The notes beneath the pieces are model-generated. The model was not told where the DNA came from and searched no databases. It saw nothing but the letters and a program-made list of their open reading frames with translations. Positions 1-7,773 of a DNA stretch of 64,000 nucleotides are shown here, piece after piece. The position numbers and the translations under genes are program-made. Every line of letters starts with the position of its first letter. The stretch's first letter is position 1. Origin of the DNA: an uncultured Lachnospiraceae bacterium (lineage in GTDB: Bacteria > Bacillota > Clostridia > Lachnospirales > Lachnospiraceae); the NCBI GenBank assembly GCA_900548905.1, contig URMK01000031.1:1-64000 (forward strand), in the 5' to 3' direction.

Positions 1-6
1 GTTGAT

Positions 7-35
7 ATCTTATCACATGTTGTTTCGCCAGTCAA
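7..35 (-). promoter_or_regulatory. Leftward sigma-A promoter, downstream member of a tandem pair
   Basis: On the minus strand TTGACT (30-35) is followed after 17 bases by TAAGAT (7-12). It lies about 95 bases downstream of another strong promoter firing in the same direction, and the transcribed gene would lie left of the window. Tandem strong promoters with A/T-rich upstream sequence are typical of rRNA operons in Bacillota, so an rRNA operon beyond the left edge is the likeliest target. That is inference. Confidence 0.6.
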
Positions 36-100
36 GCACTTTTTTCAACTTTTTTATTTCTTTTAAGTTGTTGTCCCATCGCCATTTGCGGTGGAGTTTC

Positions 101-130
101 ATTATAGCACCAAGTTTTACCAAATGTCAA
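101..130 (-). promoter_or_regulatory. Leftward sigma-A promoter, upstream member of a tandem pair
   Basis: On the minus strand a perfect TTGACA (125-130) and a perfect TATAAT (101-106) are separated by 18 bases. It points left toward the second promoter at 7-35 and out of the window. No gene lies between them and the left edge. Confidence 0.7.
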
Positions 131-190
131 CATCTTTTTTAACTTATTTTTAAACAAGTTTTATTTATGTTTTACAATCCGGCAAAAGTG

Positions 191-223
191 CGAAAAAAAA
201 GAAATCTCAATCACTTAAGATTC
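191..223 (-). terminator. Probable terminator of tRNA-Ser
   Basis: Read leftward after the tRNA, a short stem (AATCT/AGATT around 202-222) is followed by a run of about eight T residues at 193-200. The stem is short but the position, about 50 bases after the tRNA, fits its transcript end. Confidence 0.4.
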
Positions 224-273
224 TTTTCCCGCGAAGCTATCATCAAGCTTCCCTTTCAATCGGTAAAGGGAAC

Positions 274-361
274 GGAGAAAGAGGGATTTGAACCCTCGCG
301 CCGCTATAAACGACCTACACCCTTAGCAGGGGCGCCTCTTCAGCCTCTTGAGTATTTCTCC
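274..361 (-). tRNA. tRNA-Ser (anticodon GCT)
   Basis: The minus strand folds as a class II tRNA of 88 nt. The 7-bp acceptor stem GGAGAAA/TTTCTCC, anticodon loop CTGCTAA (anticodon GCT), a long variable arm and a T-arm with GGTTCAAATCC are all visible. The long variable arm and the anticodon both indicate serine (AGC/AGT codons). CCA is not encoded. It has its own promoter just upstream. Confidence 0.95.
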
Positions 362-422
362 ACAAAACTGAACTATCCTCTACCAATATGAAGTGCGCGT
401 CCCAATCGGTAGCGCAAATGTT

Positions 423-451
423 ATTATACATAAGGTATAACTGTTTGTCAA
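423..451 (-). promoter_or_regulatory. Promoter of tRNA-Ser
   Basis: On the minus strand TTGACA (446-451), a 17-base spacer and TATAAT (423-428) form a consensus promoter. The expected start is near 416, about 55 bases before the tRNA. Confidence 0.8.
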
Positions 452-501
452 TTCCTTTTGGCAAGTTTTTTCATATTCGCCTGAATTTGTTATGGCAGAG
501 A

Positions 502-1215
502 CTAATTCTGAGTATATCCCGCAATGGTTTCATCTATACGTCTTTTTACTTCTTCCGCTATTTGTGTTGTTTTCATATCCTTATATTCTTCATAATACAT
601 AGGTTTCAGATAAAATATCTTAACAGTAACCTTCCTGATGCTGTTTTCATCAAATGGTATGAAGGAATCTATAAGGGCACAGGGTACTATGGGACATTTG
701 GCCTTCATTGCCCCCTTAAAGCTGCCCCCTTTGAATTCCTGGGTATGGTTTCCCTGTCTGCTCCGGGTACCTTCCGGGAATATCAGAAAGTTACGGCCTT
801 TTTTTACTTCCTCCGCCATAGTCTGGATCACCTTCATGGACTGTCTCAGATCCTCTCTGTCAATAACGAGGGCCCCCAGTGCCTTACGCACCTGTTTGAG
901 AAGGATAACGTTGGCCGCTTCCTTTTTCATGACAAAAGAAAAGACTTTTGGGCAGGATTCCAGGAATACGAGGCCGTCAAACAGGCCCTGGTGGTTGGGA
1001 AACATAATAAAGCCGTCTTTTTCCGGCAGATTTTCCACACCGTGGGCTTCTATGGTGACTCGCCCCGCTCTGTTGGCGGCAAGGGTTGTCTTTTTACACC
1101 ACCGGAAGCCTTCTTCATAACTGATATTGTCATGTATGCTGCACCACCAAATGTGGCTGAAGTAATAAAAGGCTTTAAAGAAAAGCCGGAAGACCATCAA
1201 GGCAATTCTACGCAT
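502..1215 (-). CDS. plsC: 1-acyl-sn-glycerol-3-phosphate acyltransferase (PlsC family)
   Basis: This membrane-associated acyltransferase would add the second acyl chain to lysophosphatidate to give phosphatidate, an early step in phospholipid synthesis. The 237-residue length is normal for the family. Block I, NHQGLFD, at residues 74-80 holds the catalytic His75/Asp80 pair, and block III, FPEGTRS, lies at 146-152. A hydrophobic segment near residues 5-25 should contact the membrane. It starts 21 bases after the fumarase beta gene and is probably the last gene of that operon, although no metabolic link to fumarase is evident. The assignment as lysophosphatidate acyltransferase rather than another PlsC-fold acyltransferase rests on motifs and size only. 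Confidence 0.9.
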   Translation of the reverse strand: MRRIALMVFRLFFKAFYYFSHIWWCSIHDNISYEEGFRWCKKTTLAANRAGRVTIEAHGVENLPEKDGFIMFPNHQGLFDGLVFLESCPKVFSFVMKKEAANVILLKQVRKALGALVIDREDLRQSMKVIQTMAEEVKKGRNFLIFPEGTRSRQGNHTQEFKGGSFKGAMKAKCPIVPCALIDSFIPFDENSIRKVTVKIFYLKPMYYEEYKDMKTTQIAEEVKRRIDETIAGYTQN

Positions 1216-1236
1216 ATTCTGATTCTCTTTTCCTGT

Positions 1237-1788
1237 TTATTCTGTACAATATTGCATTATGGCAGTTTCATATAGGTTATTCCCCCGGCTGTCCATCACC
1301 ACGATGACGGGAAAATCCTTCACTGCCAGTTTTCTAATCGCTTCCGTCCCCAAATCATCATAAGCGATTACCTCCGAACTGAGAATGGATTTGGAAAGAA
1401 GGGCGCCTGCACCTCCCACAGCGGCAAAATATACGGCGCCGTTACGGATCATAGCTTGTCTCACTTCTTCTGTGCGCTTCCCTTTTCCTATCATTCCCTG
1501 CATTCCCAAGTCCAGAAGCACGGGTGTATATTTGTCCATACGGCTGGCTGTAGTGGGACCAGCTGATCCGATGGGACGTCCTTCTCTCGCGGGGGACGGC
1601 CCCATATAGTATATTACATTTCCCCGGATATCAAACGGGAGGGCCTCTTTTTTTGATAGGGCTTCGTACATTCGTTTGTGTGCAGCATCCCTGGCTGTAT
1701 ATATGGTGCCAGTGAGCCAGACATAATCTCCGGCTTTCAGTGTGTCCGCTTCCTGTCTGGTAAAAGGCACTCTCATGTGTTTTTCCAT
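1237..1788 (-). CDS. Class I fumarate hydratase, beta subunit (C-terminal domain type)
   Basis: This is the small subunit of an oxygen-sensitive Fe-S fumarase or tartrate dehydratase, which interconverts fumarate and malate in the cytoplasm. The 183-residue protein matches the C-terminal swivelling domain of single-chain class I fumarases. It shows the typical GDYVWLTGTIYTARD start and the central GPSPAR and GSAGPTTASRMD stretches, then GKGKR. It follows the alpha gene by 146 bases, an interval that carries a near-perfect palindrome. Two-subunit class I fumarases are usual in anaerobic Clostridia. Sequence alone does not separate fumarase from L-tartrate dehydratase; fumarase is the more common assignment. 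Confidence 0.9.
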   Translation of the reverse strand: MEKHMRVPFTRQEADTLKAGDYVWLTGTIYTARDAAHKRMYEALSKKEALPFDIRGNVIYYMGPSPAREGRPIGSAGPTTASRMDKYTPVLLDLGMQGMIGKGKRTEEVRQAMIRNGAVYFAAVGGAGALLSKSILSSEVIAYDDLGTEAIRKLAVKDFPVIVVMDSRGNNLYETAIMQYCTE

Positions 1789-1817
1789 TATACTCTCCTT
1801 CCGCCCAAACGGCTATG

Positions 1818-1845
1818 TAACAATTCAGATCTGCCTGAATTGTTA
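1818..1845. repeat. Interspersed palindrome, copy 1 (between fumarase genes)
   Basis: The 11-base arms TAACAATTCAG and CTGAATTGTTA are exactly complementary around a 6-base loop. Related palindromes built on a GTTCAGRC..GYCTGAAC core occur at 12331-12356, 16386-16413 and 21661-21682. All four lie in spaces between genes of unrelated function. No T-run follows, so it is not a standard terminator. Confidence 0.75.
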
Positions 1846-1934
1846 AACGGCTTTCTTCTTATTATATAATGCTTCTTCTGCAGATATTGTGTTCCTTACG
1901 GTAAGAACTACCACATAAAGGGGATAAATCTTCT

Positions 1935-2777
1935 CTATATAACCCGTACGGAATGTCTGTTCACATGACAGCAGATATTTACGGCTACCGGAAGTCCCGC
2001 TATATGGGTAGGATACACATTGATATTCACTCCCAGCGCAGTCGTGGTTCCGCCAAGACCGCCGGGACCGATTCCCGATCTGTTTACCTTTTCCAGAAGC
2101 TCCTCCTCCATTTCCTTTATATAAGGGATGTGGGAGCGGATATCCAGCGGCCTGGTTAATGCCTGCTTTGCCAGGAGTGCGCATTTTTCAAAAGTTCCCC
2201 CAATCCCTACCCCCACTACCATAGGAGGACATGCATTGGGGCCGGCATCCCGTACGGCGGTCAAGACAGCATTTTTAACGCCTTCCATGCCGTCCGCTGG
2301 CTTAAGCATGAAAATGCGGCTCATATTCTCGCTGCCGAAACCTTTAGGGGCTACCGTAATTTTTACCAATTCTCCGGGAACGATGCTGTAATGAATGATT
2401 CCGGGTGTGTTATCTCCGGTATTTACCCGAAGAAGAGGATCCCCTACTACGGATTTCCGCAGATAGCCTTCTTGGTAACCCTGGCGGATCCCTTCGTTTA
2501 CGGCATCTTCAAGCACACCGCCTTCAAAATGTACCTCCTGTCCCGCCTCCAGAAAAACGACTGCCATTCCTGTGTCCTGGCATATGGGGATAGTGTCTTC
2601 TTTGGCTATGCGCAGGTTATCCTGCAACTGCCCCAAAACCTGCTTCCCCAACGGAGCCTGCTCTTTTTCCACTGCATGGTCCAGGGCCTGCTCCATATCC
2701 GGCGTTACTATATGGTTGGCTTCAATACACATTTCTTTTATGTTTTCCGTTATTTCGGATACCTGCACTGTTCTCAT
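1935..2777 (-). CDS. Class I fumarate hydratase, alpha subunit (Fe-S domain)
   Basis: This is the catalytic 4Fe-4S subunit of the two-part fumarase. The 280 residues match the family. Cys66 lies in IPICQDTGM, the usual first cluster ligand. The glycine-rich VGVGIGGTFEKC segment and GIGPGGLGGTTTALGV near the C-terminus are hallmark stretches. The start is placed at 2777, where AAAGGAG sits about 10 bases upstream. The frame stays open further upstream, but that extension (arginine-rich, no homology recognised) lies before the ribosome-binding site. The gene opens an operon continuing with the beta subunit and plsC and is preceded by a good promoter. Confidence 0.92.
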   Translation of the reverse strand: MRTVQVSEITENIKEMCIEANHIVTPDMEQALDHAVEKEQAPLGKQVLGQLQDNLRIAKEDTIPICQDTGMAVVFLEAGQEVHFEGGVLEDAVNEGIRQGYQEGYLRKSVVGDPLLRVNTGDNTPGIIHYSIVPGELVKITVAPKGFGSENMSRIFMLKPADGMEGVKNAVLTAVRDAGPNACPPMVVGVGIGGTFEKCALLAKQALTRPLDIRSHIPYIKEMEEELLEKVNRSGIGPGGLGGTTTALGVNINVYPTHIAGLPVAVNICCHVNRHSVRVI

Positions 2778-2820
2778 CTGCTTACATCTTCTCCTTTGCT
2801 GTACTGCTCTGGTTCTTTTA

Positions 2821-2849
2821 ATTATAGTATAGTTTCTATTCTTTGTCAC
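2821..2849 (-). promoter_or_regulatory. Promoter of the fumarase operon
   Basis: The minus strand shows GTGACA (2844-2849), a 17-base spacer and a perfect TATAAT (2821-2826), placed about 40 bases before the alpha-subunit start codon. Confidence 0.7.
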
Positions 2850-2998
2850 CAGCGTTTAGGCCGGGGTAAAAAGTTTGCGGAGGACCCGGGGTGATATTCC
2901 GGGTTCTTTTCAATTTTCTCTTGTACCGAATCTCTTCTTATCATAAAATAGACAGAGCAGGACATCTGCAATGCATGCGGGAAAGGATAGTTTGGTTT

Positions 2999-3508
2999 AT
3001 GGATAGAAAAGCACTTTTAATCAAAGAAATGGTACGATATTATGCCAACGATCCCAAAAGGATCCAGCATTTCATCAAGGTTCATGACTTTGCGCATATT
3101 ATCGGCAGACTGGAAAATCTGGAGGAGGAGAAACTGGATATTCTGGAAACCGCCGCCATCGTCCATGATATCGGCATTAAGGTGAGTGAAGAAAAGTATG
3201 GAGACTGCAGCGGAAAGCATCAGGAGCTGGAAGGGCCGATCATCGCACGGGCAATGCTGGAAACCCTGGATTTTTCAGATTCTGTCATTGACAGGGTATG
3301 CTATCTGGTTGCTCATCATCATACGTACAATGAGATCGACGGACCAGATTATCAGATTCTGGTGGAAGCCGATTTCTTAGTCAATTTATATGAGGAGCAT
3401 TCTTCCCGGGAGGCTGTAGAACACGCCCTGCAGCATATCTTCCGTACCGAAAACGGAACCGGCATATGCCGGGACATGTTCGGGATCTTCCGGGAAGCTT
3501 CCGTTTAA
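2999..3508 (+). CDS. HD-domain phosphohydrolase
   Basis: This protein of about 169 residues carries a metal-dependent HD fold: a leading His in KVHDFAH, the HD doublet in IVHDIGIK, then HHHTYNEIDG and a late Asp in EADFL. These are the usual metal ligands of HD hydrolases acting on nucleotides or phosphoesters. The substrate cannot be told; there is no partner synthetase or sensor domain. The start was placed at 2999 (MDRKALL) because GGAAAGGA lies about 11 bases upstream and the longer frame has no homologous look. Its last four bases overlap the end of the convergent VOC gene. Confidence 0.8.
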   Translation: MDRKALLIKEMVRYYANDPKRIQHFIKVHDFAHIIGRLENLEEEKLDILETAAIVHDIGIKVSEEKYGDCSGKHQELEGPIIARAMLETLDFSDSVIDRVCYLVAHHHTYNEIDGPDYQILVEADFLVNLYEEHSSREAVEHALQHIFRTENGTGICRDMFGIFREASV

Positions 3509-3873
3509 GCGGGGACGATTTCTATCCAGTAGCCGTCGGGGTCCTGGATAAAATAAATACCCATCGCTTCATTTTCAAAGCAAATGCACCCCATCTCCTT
3601 GTGACGGGAATGAGATGCTTCCATATCATCTACGGTAAAGGCCAGATGGAACTCATTATCCCCCAGATCATAGGAATCCTTTTCCCAGTCTCTCAGCCAG
3701 GTTAACTCCAGCTGGTGTGGAGTGGATCCGTCGGAAAGGAATGCCAGGATAAAGCTTCCGTCCGGGGCCTCTTTGGTGCGGAGGGGCTTCAGATCCAATG
3801 CTTCTTCATAAAAACGAAGAGATTTCTGTAAATTGGTTACATTAAAATTATTATGGGCAAACTTAAATTTCAT
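3505..3873 (-). CDS. VOC-family glyoxalase-like protein
   Basis: A 122-residue single-chain protein with two beta-alpha-beta-beta-beta modules of the vicinal oxygen chelate fold, as in lactoylglutathione lyase. Candidate metal ligands are the early His (FAHNNFNV), Glu in HQLELTWL, His in EFHLAFTVDD and Glu in YWIEIVPA, which is the spacing seen in glyoxalase I. It starts with a good AGGAGG. It could be a genuine methylglyoxal-detoxifying lyase, though many homologues act on other thiol adducts or fosfomycin-like compounds. It stands alone between a convergent HD gene and a spacer with a GC-rich repeat. Confidence 0.8.
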   Translation of the reverse strand: MKFKFAHNNFNVTNLQKSLRFYEEALDLKPLRTKEAPDGSFILAFLSDGSTPHQLELTWLRDWEKDSYDLGDNEFHLAFTVDDMEASHSRHKEMGCICFENEAMGIYFIQDPDGYWIEIVPA

Positions 3874-4009
3874 AGGTACCTCCTGTGAATCGAAGATTAA
3901 CTGTTATGTGCATTTTATATGTATAAAGCAGATAATGCAACTTATTTTGTAACTGTAGCGACGGAACCGTTACCCTGTTTTATGAGTGACAGTTTATGTC
4001 AAGTACCCA

Positions 4010-4072
4010 GGCGGGGGCAACAGGACAGGCCGCTTGCGTCCGGCCCGTTGCCTGCGGAACAAACCGCTGTCT
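4010..4072. repeat. GC-rich hairpin element, divergent copy
   Basis: A GC-rich imperfect palindrome in an otherwise A/T-rich spacer. GCAAC and GTTGC arms flank complementary AGGCC/GGCCC segments. Its right end, CGTTGCCTGCGGAA, closely resembles the right end of the elements at 28217-28359 and 34136-34233 (CGTTGCCCGCGGAA). I treat it as a diverged member of that family. Confidence 0.5.
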
Positions 4073-4126
4073 ACTGGGATTATATATAGAAGAAATATTC
4101 AGGCAAAAGAAAAAGGAGAACGTTCC

Positions 4127-4954
4127 ATGAAAGCACTGCTGGTACTGTTACTTGTTTTGTTATTTTTATTCTTATGTTATATGGTATTAATTATACCCCG
4201 GTTCCGTAAGCCGGACTGCAGGGCACTTCTTCATCATTATTATGCACACAGAGGACTTCATGATATAGCTGCAGGAATTCCGGAGAATTCCATGAAAGCA
4301 TTTCAGAGGGCGATAGACAACGGGTTTGGTATGGAAATGGATGTACAGCTGTCCCGGGACGGATGTCCGGTCGTTTTTCATGATGCTACCCTGACCCGGA
4401 TGTGCGGGGTGGAAAAAAGGGTGGATGCCCTGACCTTAAAGGAATTAAAGGAGCTGACGTTGGCGGGCACCCAGGAGCGGATTCCTACTTTTCAGGAATT
4501 TCTGGAGCTTGTTAAAGGACAGGTACCGCTTATTATTGAAATAAAGATGGACAAAAGGGATGATCAGATCCCGGAGGCAGTTAATCATCTGCTTAAGGAT
4601 TATAAAGGTGTTTATTGTATTGAATCCTTCCATCCTTCGGCTCTTATCTGGTATAAGAAAAACCGGCCCGATGTATTCCGCGGACAGCTGTGTACTAACT
4701 TTAATAAAGAAAATAAAAATTGCAGTCTGCCTTTTTTCCTTTTGAGCAAAATGCTTTCCAACATTGCTGCAAGACCGGATTTTATCGCTTATAACTGGAT
4801 ATACCGGAATGATTGCTCCAGAAAAATATGCTGCGGTCTTTATCACGCCCTGCCGGTGGGATGGACGATCCGATCCCAGGAGGAAATGGACCTCTGCCGG
4901 AAGGATTTTACCCTTTTTATCTTTGAGAATTTTATACCGAAAGGAGATGCCTGA
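4127..4954 (+). CDS. Glycerophosphodiester phosphodiesterase, membrane-anchored
   Basis: The enzyme hydrolyses glycerophosphodiesters from phospholipid or teichoic acid breakdown to glycerol-3-phosphate and an alcohol. Residues 2-22 form a single hydrophobic anchor, so the catalytic part probably faces outward. The GDPD signature is complete: His41-Arg42 (AHRG), Glu70 and Asp72 (GMEMDVQ) and His85 (VVFHD), followed by the IPTFQEFL stretch. The start is at 4127, directly after AAAAGGAG; the upstream open frame is inside a repeat. The stop overlaps the next gene's start by one base, so the two are translationally coupled. The product would feed the glycerol-3-phosphate system found at 31923-36807. 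Confidence 0.9.
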   Translation: MKALLVLLLVLLFLFLCYMVLIIPRFRKPDCRALLHHYYAHRGLHDIAAGIPENSMKAFQRAIDNGFGMEMDVQLSRDGCPVVFHDATLTRMCGVEKRVDALTLKELKELTLAGTQERIPTFQEFLELVKGQVPLIIEIKMDKRDDQIPEAVNHLLKDYKGVYCIESFHPSALIWYKKNRPDVFRGQLCTNFNKENKNCSLPFFLLSKMLSNIAARPDFIAYNWIYRNDCSRKICCGLYHALPVGWTIRSQEEMDLCRKDFTLFIFENFIPKGDA

Positions 4955-5577
4955 TGGAAAAACGTCATTTTATCTTTGATATAGACGGAACCTTAATCAA
5001 TACGGAAAAAGCAATTATTAGAGGGCTTCAGGAGCTGCTCATGGAGTTGCAGGGCATTGCTTATGAACCGGAACAGCTTTATTTCTGTCTGGGGATTCCC
5101 GGTCCCCATACGCTTAAGCAGATGGGGATTGAAGGAGATCTGACAGCCGTCCTCAAACGGTGGGATGCCTATTATTGTAAGCATGGCGGGGATGTTACCG
5201 TTTATCCGGATATCCGGAAGGTTCTGGATAAATTAAGAGAAAATGGGATTTCTCTTGGTGTAATAACCTCAAAAAACCAGGCGGAATATGATTATGATAT
5301 GATCCGGCTGGGGCTGGCAGATTATTTTTCCATTACCGTTACCTCCACAGATACCACAGAGCATAAACCTAATCCGGCTCCTATGCTTTTTTATCTGGAA
5401 CAGGCGGGAATCCTTCCCGGTCAGGCTGTGTACATCGGGGACAGCATCTATGATATGAAATGTGCCGAAGGGGCCGGCGTCCCACGGGCTTTGGCTCTGT
5501 GGGGGTGTAAAAACCCGGAAGAAATCACGGCTGACTACAGGCTTTTGCAGCCTGCCGACATTCTGAATCTACTGTAA
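4954..5577 (+). CDS. HAD-superfamily phosphatase, phosphoglycolate-phosphatase-like
   Basis: A 207-residue cytoplasmic HAD phosphatase. Motif I is FDIDGT with nucleophile Asp9 and acid/base Asp11, motif II is the Ser/Thr of GVITSK, and motif III/IV is IGDSIYDM. An alpha-helical cap of subfamily I lies between motifs I and II. It is coupled to the glycerophosphodiesterase upstream by a one-base overlap, so a small phosphate ester linked to glycerol metabolism is a plausible but unproved substrate. Confidence 0.85.
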   Translation: MEKRHFIFDIDGTLINTEKAIIRGLQELLMELQGIAYEPEQLYFCLGIPGPHTLKQMGIEGDLTAVLKRWDAYYCKHGGDVTVYPDIRKVLDKLRENGISLGVITSKNQAEYDYDMIRLGLADYFSITVTSTDTTEHKPNPAPMLFYLEQAGILPGQAVYIGDSIYDMKCAEGAGVPRALALWGCKNPEEITADYRLLQPADILNLL

Positions 5578-5641
5578 GGAAGCGAATATAGCAAACTATT
5601 GTAACGGTTCAATACTTCCATCGTTACCGGCACACCCAAAA

Positions 5642-5674
5642 ACAACCCTGCTATCAGAATGATAACAGGGTTGT
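5642..5674. terminator. Hairpin between convergent HAD and Hsp20 genes
   Basis: ACAACCCTG (5642-5650) and CAGGGTTGT (5666-5674) pair fully, extended by TATCA/TGATA around a GAA loop. No good T-run follows, so it is a weak or bidirectional terminator at best. A second, looser hairpin (GTTGTAAA at 5677-5684 with TTTACAAC at 5714-5721) follows it. Confidence 0.45.
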
Positions 5675-5798
5675 CTGTTGTAAATGGTAAGGACAGGGGG
5701 AGGGGTTCACCCGTTTACAACATTACTTATCTATATAAAACCGGTCCTGCCGGCCAAAAGAGGGATAAAACATGACAAAATTTTTATAGTTGTGTGTT

Positions 5799-6227
5799 TC
5801 AGCCTTCGATAGGTATAATAGTTTTTTCTTCTTCTATTTTCTTAGGCTGCGGCTTGTCGATCATAATCCGCAGGATACCGTCCCTGAATGCCGCATGGAT
5901 TTCATTCTCTGTAATGTCTTCTCCCAAATAGAAGGTTCTCTTCATGGTTCCGTAATATCTTTCTTTTCTTACGTATTTAGTTCTGTCTTCCGCGTTCTCA
6001 ACAGGTTCTTTTCTGTCTGCGGTAATTGTAAGGTAGCCTTCCTTCAGTTCTGCTTTCACATCGTCCTTGGTAAAACCGGGAACCTCAATCTCCAGAAGGT
6101 ACTGGCCGTCCTTTTCACGGATATCAGTTTTCATCAGCTGTGTCTGGGGCGCATAGCCTCTGTTAAAAAACGGGTCGTCGAACATATCTCCAAAAAAGTC
6201 ATTGAAAAAATTATTTCTGATTAACAT
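5799..6227 (-). CDS. Small heat-shock protein, Hsp20/alpha-crystallin family
   Basis: An ATP-independent holdase of 142 residues that binds unfolding proteins. The alpha-crystallin domain spans about residues 35-130, with the LEIEVPGF strand, the GYLTITADR strand and the C-terminal DGILRIMI consensus. The final IIPIEG contains the I-x-I motif used for oligomer assembly. AGGAGG lies just before the ATG. It is a single-gene unit whose promoter overlaps a CIRCE operator, so HrcA-type heat-shock control is expected. Confidence 0.95.
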   Translation of the reverse strand: MLIRNNFFNDFFGDMFDDPFFNRGYAPQTQLMKTDIREKDGQYLLEIEVPGFTKDDVKAELKEGYLTITADRKEPVENAEDRTKYVRKERYYGTMKRTFYLGEDITENEIHAAFRDGILRIMIDKPQPKKIEEEKTIIPIEG

Positions 6228-6298
6228 AGTTTATTCCTCCTGCATTATTATATTGAAATTCTACGGCTTGTTTGCCGCTCCTTTGTTGTTCTATAACA

Positions 6299-6327
6299 TT
6301 TATAACACTAGTTGTTAGCACTGTCAA
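6299..6327 (-). promoter_or_regulatory. Promoter of the hsp20 gene
   Basis: On the minus strand a perfect TTGACA (6322-6327), a 17-base spacer and TATAAA (6299-6304) form a sigma-A promoter. Its -35 region lies inside the CIRCE palindrome. Confidence 0.85.
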
Positions 6328-6341
6328 GAGGTGAGTGCTAA
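6315..6341. promoter_or_regulatory. CIRCE element (HrcA operator)
   Basis: TTAGCACTG (6315-6323), a 9-base spacer, and GAGTGCTAA (6333-6341) match the CIRCE consensus TTAGCACTC-N9-GAGTGCTAA with a single change in the left arm. It overlaps the -35 box of the hsp20 promoter, the position expected for repression by HrcA. hrcA itself is not in this window. Confidence 0.92.
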
Positions 6342-6666
6342 TTAAATTATAAAAAAATTATGAACTCCTCCGGCATCTTCTTTTTTAGGACTTGAACAAA
6401 GCGGGTATGTGTCGGAGACAATGTATGTGGATGTTGCCATCAGCGAAACCGCCCAAAATGGGTACCGCGCTTTTTTCCGGGTGCATGCCGGATGCATAAG
6501 CCGCAGCGTGCAGGTTACCGTCAGCAGACAGCCATCACCGGCAATGGACGGACGGCCTATGGAAATTGTTTTTATAAAATTAAACGGATTTGCTGGACAT
6601 ATCCCCCGGAATACGAGTAAAATAGAACGCAGTAAAATATATTTCTTATGCGACAGGAGATTGATT
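6342..6666 (+). other. Non-coding spacer and probable leader before trpS
   Basis: About 325 bases lie between the CIRCE element and the trpS start. The reading frame of trpS stays open through much of it, but the real start is fixed by AGGAG at 6655-6659. It contains TGGGTACCGCG at 6463-6473, resembling the T-box core TGGTACCGCG with one extra G, followed directly by six Ts. No convincing stem I or specifier loop was found. It is noted as a possible decayed or atypical leader only. Confidence 0.35.
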
Positions 6667-7773
6667 ATGAGTAAAGTTATCTTAACGGGCGACCGCCCTA
6701 CCGGAAGGCTTCACGTGGGCCATTATGTGGGTTCCCTGAAACGCAGGGTGGAGCTGCAGAATTCCGGAGAATACGATAAAATATTTATTATGATTGCGGA
6801 TGCCCAGGCGCTCACTGATAATGCGGACAATCCGGAAAAGGTGCGTCAGAATATCATTGAGGTAGCGCTTGACTATCTGGCATGCGGGCTGGATCCGGAA
6901 AAATCCACGCTGTTTATCCAGTCCCAGATTCCGGAACTGTGTGAGCTTTCCTTCTACTATATGAACCTGGTTACGGTTTCCAGGCTGCAGAGGAACCCCA
7001 CCGTGAAATCGGAAATCCAGATGCGCAACTTTGAAACAAGCATACCTGTGGGCTTTTTTACCTATCCTATCAGCCAGGCGGCGGACATCACTGCTTTTAA
7101 TGCCACCACGGTCCCGGTAGGTGAGGATCAGGCTCCCATGTTAGAACAGACAAAAGAAATTGTCCATAAATTTAACTCTATTTATGGCGAAACCCTTACG
7201 GATCCGAATATCCTTCTGCCTGATAATAAAGTATGCATGCGGCTGCCGGGAATCGACGGCAAGGCCAAAATGAGCAAGTCCTTAAATAATTGTATTTATT
7301 TATCCGACAGCGAAGAAGAGGTGCGCCAGAAGATCATGTCCATGTTTACCGATCCGGGACATCTGCGCGTTCAGGATCCGGGAAAAGTGGAAGGGAATCC
7401 GGTCTTTATTTATCTGGAAGCATTCTCCCACGAGGATCAGTTCGCCCGCTATCTTCCCGAATACAAAAACATTCAGGAAATGGAAGATCATTATGCGAGA
7501 GGCGGCCTTGGCGATGTAAAGGTTAAAAAATTCCTGAACAACGTTATGCAGGAGGAGCTGGAACCCATCCGGAACCGGCGAAAAGAATTTGAAAAGGATA
7601 TTCCAGAAATCTATAATATCCTGAAGAAAGGCAGTGAAATCGCAGAAGCGGAAGCTGCCAATACCCTTTCCCATGTTAAGAGGGCTATGAAAATCAATTA
7701 TTTTGAAGATAATGCCCTGATTCAGGAACAGGCGGAACGTTTTGCTGCCGGTTTATCTGCTTCCATCAAATAA
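6667..7773 (+). CDS. trpS: Tryptophanyl-tRNA synthetase
   Basis: A class I aminoacyl-tRNA synthetase charging tRNA-Trp, 368 residues. The HIGH-type motif appears as HVGH at residues 16-19, inside TGRLHVGHYVGS, and KMSKS lies at about 201-205. The GEDQ motif used in tryptophan and ATP handling is also present (VPVGEDQAP). The start is the ATG at 6667 with AGGAG 7 bases upstream; 86 extra in-frame residues upstream have no synthetase character. Its 3' end overlaps the convergent ROK regulator by 21 bases. Confidence 0.97.
   Translation: MSKVILTGDRPTGRLHVGHYVGSLKRRVELQNSGEYDKIFIMIADAQALTDNADNPEKVRQNIIEVALDYLACGLDPEKSTLFIQSQIPELCELSFYYMNLVTVSRLQRNPTVKSEIQMRNFETSIPVGFFTYPISQAADITAFNATTVPVGEDQAPMLEQTKEIVHKFNSIYGETLTDPNILLPDNKVCMRLPGIDGKAKMSKSLNNCIYLSDSEEEVRQKIMSMFTDPGHLRVQDPGKVEGNPVFIYLEAFSHEDQFARYLPEYKNIQEMEDHYARGGLGDVKVKKFLNNVMQEELEPIRNRRKEFEKDIPEIYNILKKGSEIAEAEAANTLSHVKRAMKINYFEDNALIQEQAERFAAGLSASIK

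Noticed and set aside
388..1275. 295-residue rightward open frame opposite plsC and fumarase beta
   Set aside because: It overlaps the tRNA-Ser promoter and the antisense of plsC with clear PlsC motifs. No ribosome-binding site or family resemblance.
6440..6500. T-box riboswitch before trpS, because of TGGGTACCGCG followed by Ts
   Set aside because: The core carries an extra G, there is no visible stem I, specifier loop or AG-bulge, and the distance of about 190 bases to the start codon is unusual. Kept only as a note on the spacer.
6409..6666. N-terminal extension of trpS
   Set aside because: No synthetase begins that way; the ribosome-binding site supports 6667.
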